Positions 4,837 to 5,124 of a stretch of 5,124 nt of DNA are shown piece after piece; position 1 is the first letter of the stretch, and each line of letters opens with the position of its first letter. The stretch lies in the NCBI GenBank assembly GCA_046160045.1, contig JBJXGR010000381.1, forward strand, positions 1 to 5,124, given 5' to 3'. The stretch comes from CAZGUX01 sp046160045 (GTDB lineage: Bacteria; Acidobacteriota; Terriglobia; Bryobacterales; Bryobacteraceae). Both the position numbers and the translations under genes were made by a program. Under the pieces are notes generated by a model. It made no database searches. It worked only from the letters and a program-made list of their open reading frames with translations, and was not told where the DNA came from.

Positions 4837-5124
4837 GTAAGCTGTCCCAACGCAGAACCCACATCCAACAATCGGTCGCGTCGGCCGTCCTTCCAGGAAC
4901 CGCGAGCAGAAGTCGTCGTACATCTCCCGATGCGCCTCGTCCCACCAGTACGGATCCTCCCAGTCGGTCGGGTTGTCCTGATAATAGGCCGCGTACCCCG
5001 GATCGCCCTGGTGCGAGGAGCACACGTGACCGCACTCCTCGCACCGCAGGACGTCGATGCCGAATTCCCGGAAGACCACGCGAAACCGCGCTCCGCGGCA
5101 GATGAGACAGGTGCGCAACGCTCT
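4833..5124 (-). pseudogene. Truncated, frameshifted zinc-ribbon SAM methyltransferase (5' end near or beyond right edge)
   Basis: The first ~77 residues look like the N-terminus of a class I methyltransferase with a rubredoxin-like zinc knuckle. CLIC (4-7) and CEEC (26-29) give two CxxC pairs, followed by YAAYYQ and a tryptophan/tyrosine-rich stretch with EAHREMYDDF (61-70). The frame then continues with PIVGCGFCVG, which is not a SAM motif. One frame over, the same DNA reads GRRDRLLDVGSALGQL, a clear motif I. The shift therefore falls between about 4874 and 4893, equivalent to one extra base. The corrected frame stops at TAG (4833-4835) in the end of the mobile element; the rest of the domain is absent. 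The first codon in the window that could start it is TTG at 5116-5118; the frame stays open to the edge, so the true start may lie outside. Composition is GC-rich like the left edge. A sequencing error could explain the shift but not the truncation. Confidence 0.75.

Noticed and set aside
4769..5044. Alternative minus-strand open frame of 91 codons across the mobile-element end
   Set aside because: It reads glycine/arginine/leucine-rich peptide in a different frame from both the zinc-ribbon and the motif I segments and runs through the inverted repeat.
1..5124. tRNA, rRNA, riboswitch, or a defence or toxin-antitoxin system
   Set aside because: I saw no cloverleaf, rRNA-like stretch or recognisable aptamer, and no protein with nuclease, toxin or sensor motifs. 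All the identifiable proteins fit glycan biosynthesis.

Overview
The window is a stretch of a bacterial surface-polysaccharide (O-antigen, capsule or exopolysaccharide) locus that has been partly dismantled by a mobile element. The host cannot be named from sequence alone. The edges are GC-rich (43 of 60 bases in 61-120, 41 of 60 in 5041-5100) and the central operon is less so. The train of short perfect hairpins at 288-419 is of a kind I associate with large-genome soil or aquatic phyla such as Acidobacteriota and Planctomycetota; this is a weak hint only.

Layout from left to right: the last 63 codons of an unidentified GC-rich gene (+, 2-193); about 360 bases without a gene (194-554) holding an 8-bp inverted repeat and four hairpins; a class I SAM-dependent methyltransferase on the minus strand (555-1292); a 113-base divergent intergenic region with a possible extended -10 promoter; then a tightly coupled plus-strand operon. 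The operon encodes a second SAM methyltransferase (1406-2176), a multi-pass Wzy/WaaL-type polymerase or ligase (2173-3579) and a GT4 glycosyltransferase (3579-4601). A fourth reading frame starts at 4598 and breaks off after 21 codons. Every junction in the operon overlaps (ATGA, TAATG, ATGA), so the genes are probably translationally coupled.

At 4698-4836 lies a 139-bp non-coding element with 21-bp terminal inverted repeats (20 of 21 matching), each beginning with CTAG. It looks like a MITE or the collapsed remnant of an insertion sequence with a 4-bp CTAG target. On its right is the N-terminal part of a minus-strand zinc-ribbon methyltransferase. That gene has an apparent frameshift just before its SAM-binding motif and stops at the element. 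The element therefore sits between two broken genes on opposite strands, as expected for an IS-mediated deletion scar.

How the genes could work together (inference): the GT4 enzyme adds a sugar to a lipid-linked repeat unit, the membrane protein polymerises or ligates the glycan, and the methyltransferases modify sugars or cap chains. I found no RNA gene, CRISPR array or clear new defence or signalling system. The most notable content is the element scar, the decayed genes beside it, the hairpin train and the compositional mosaic.
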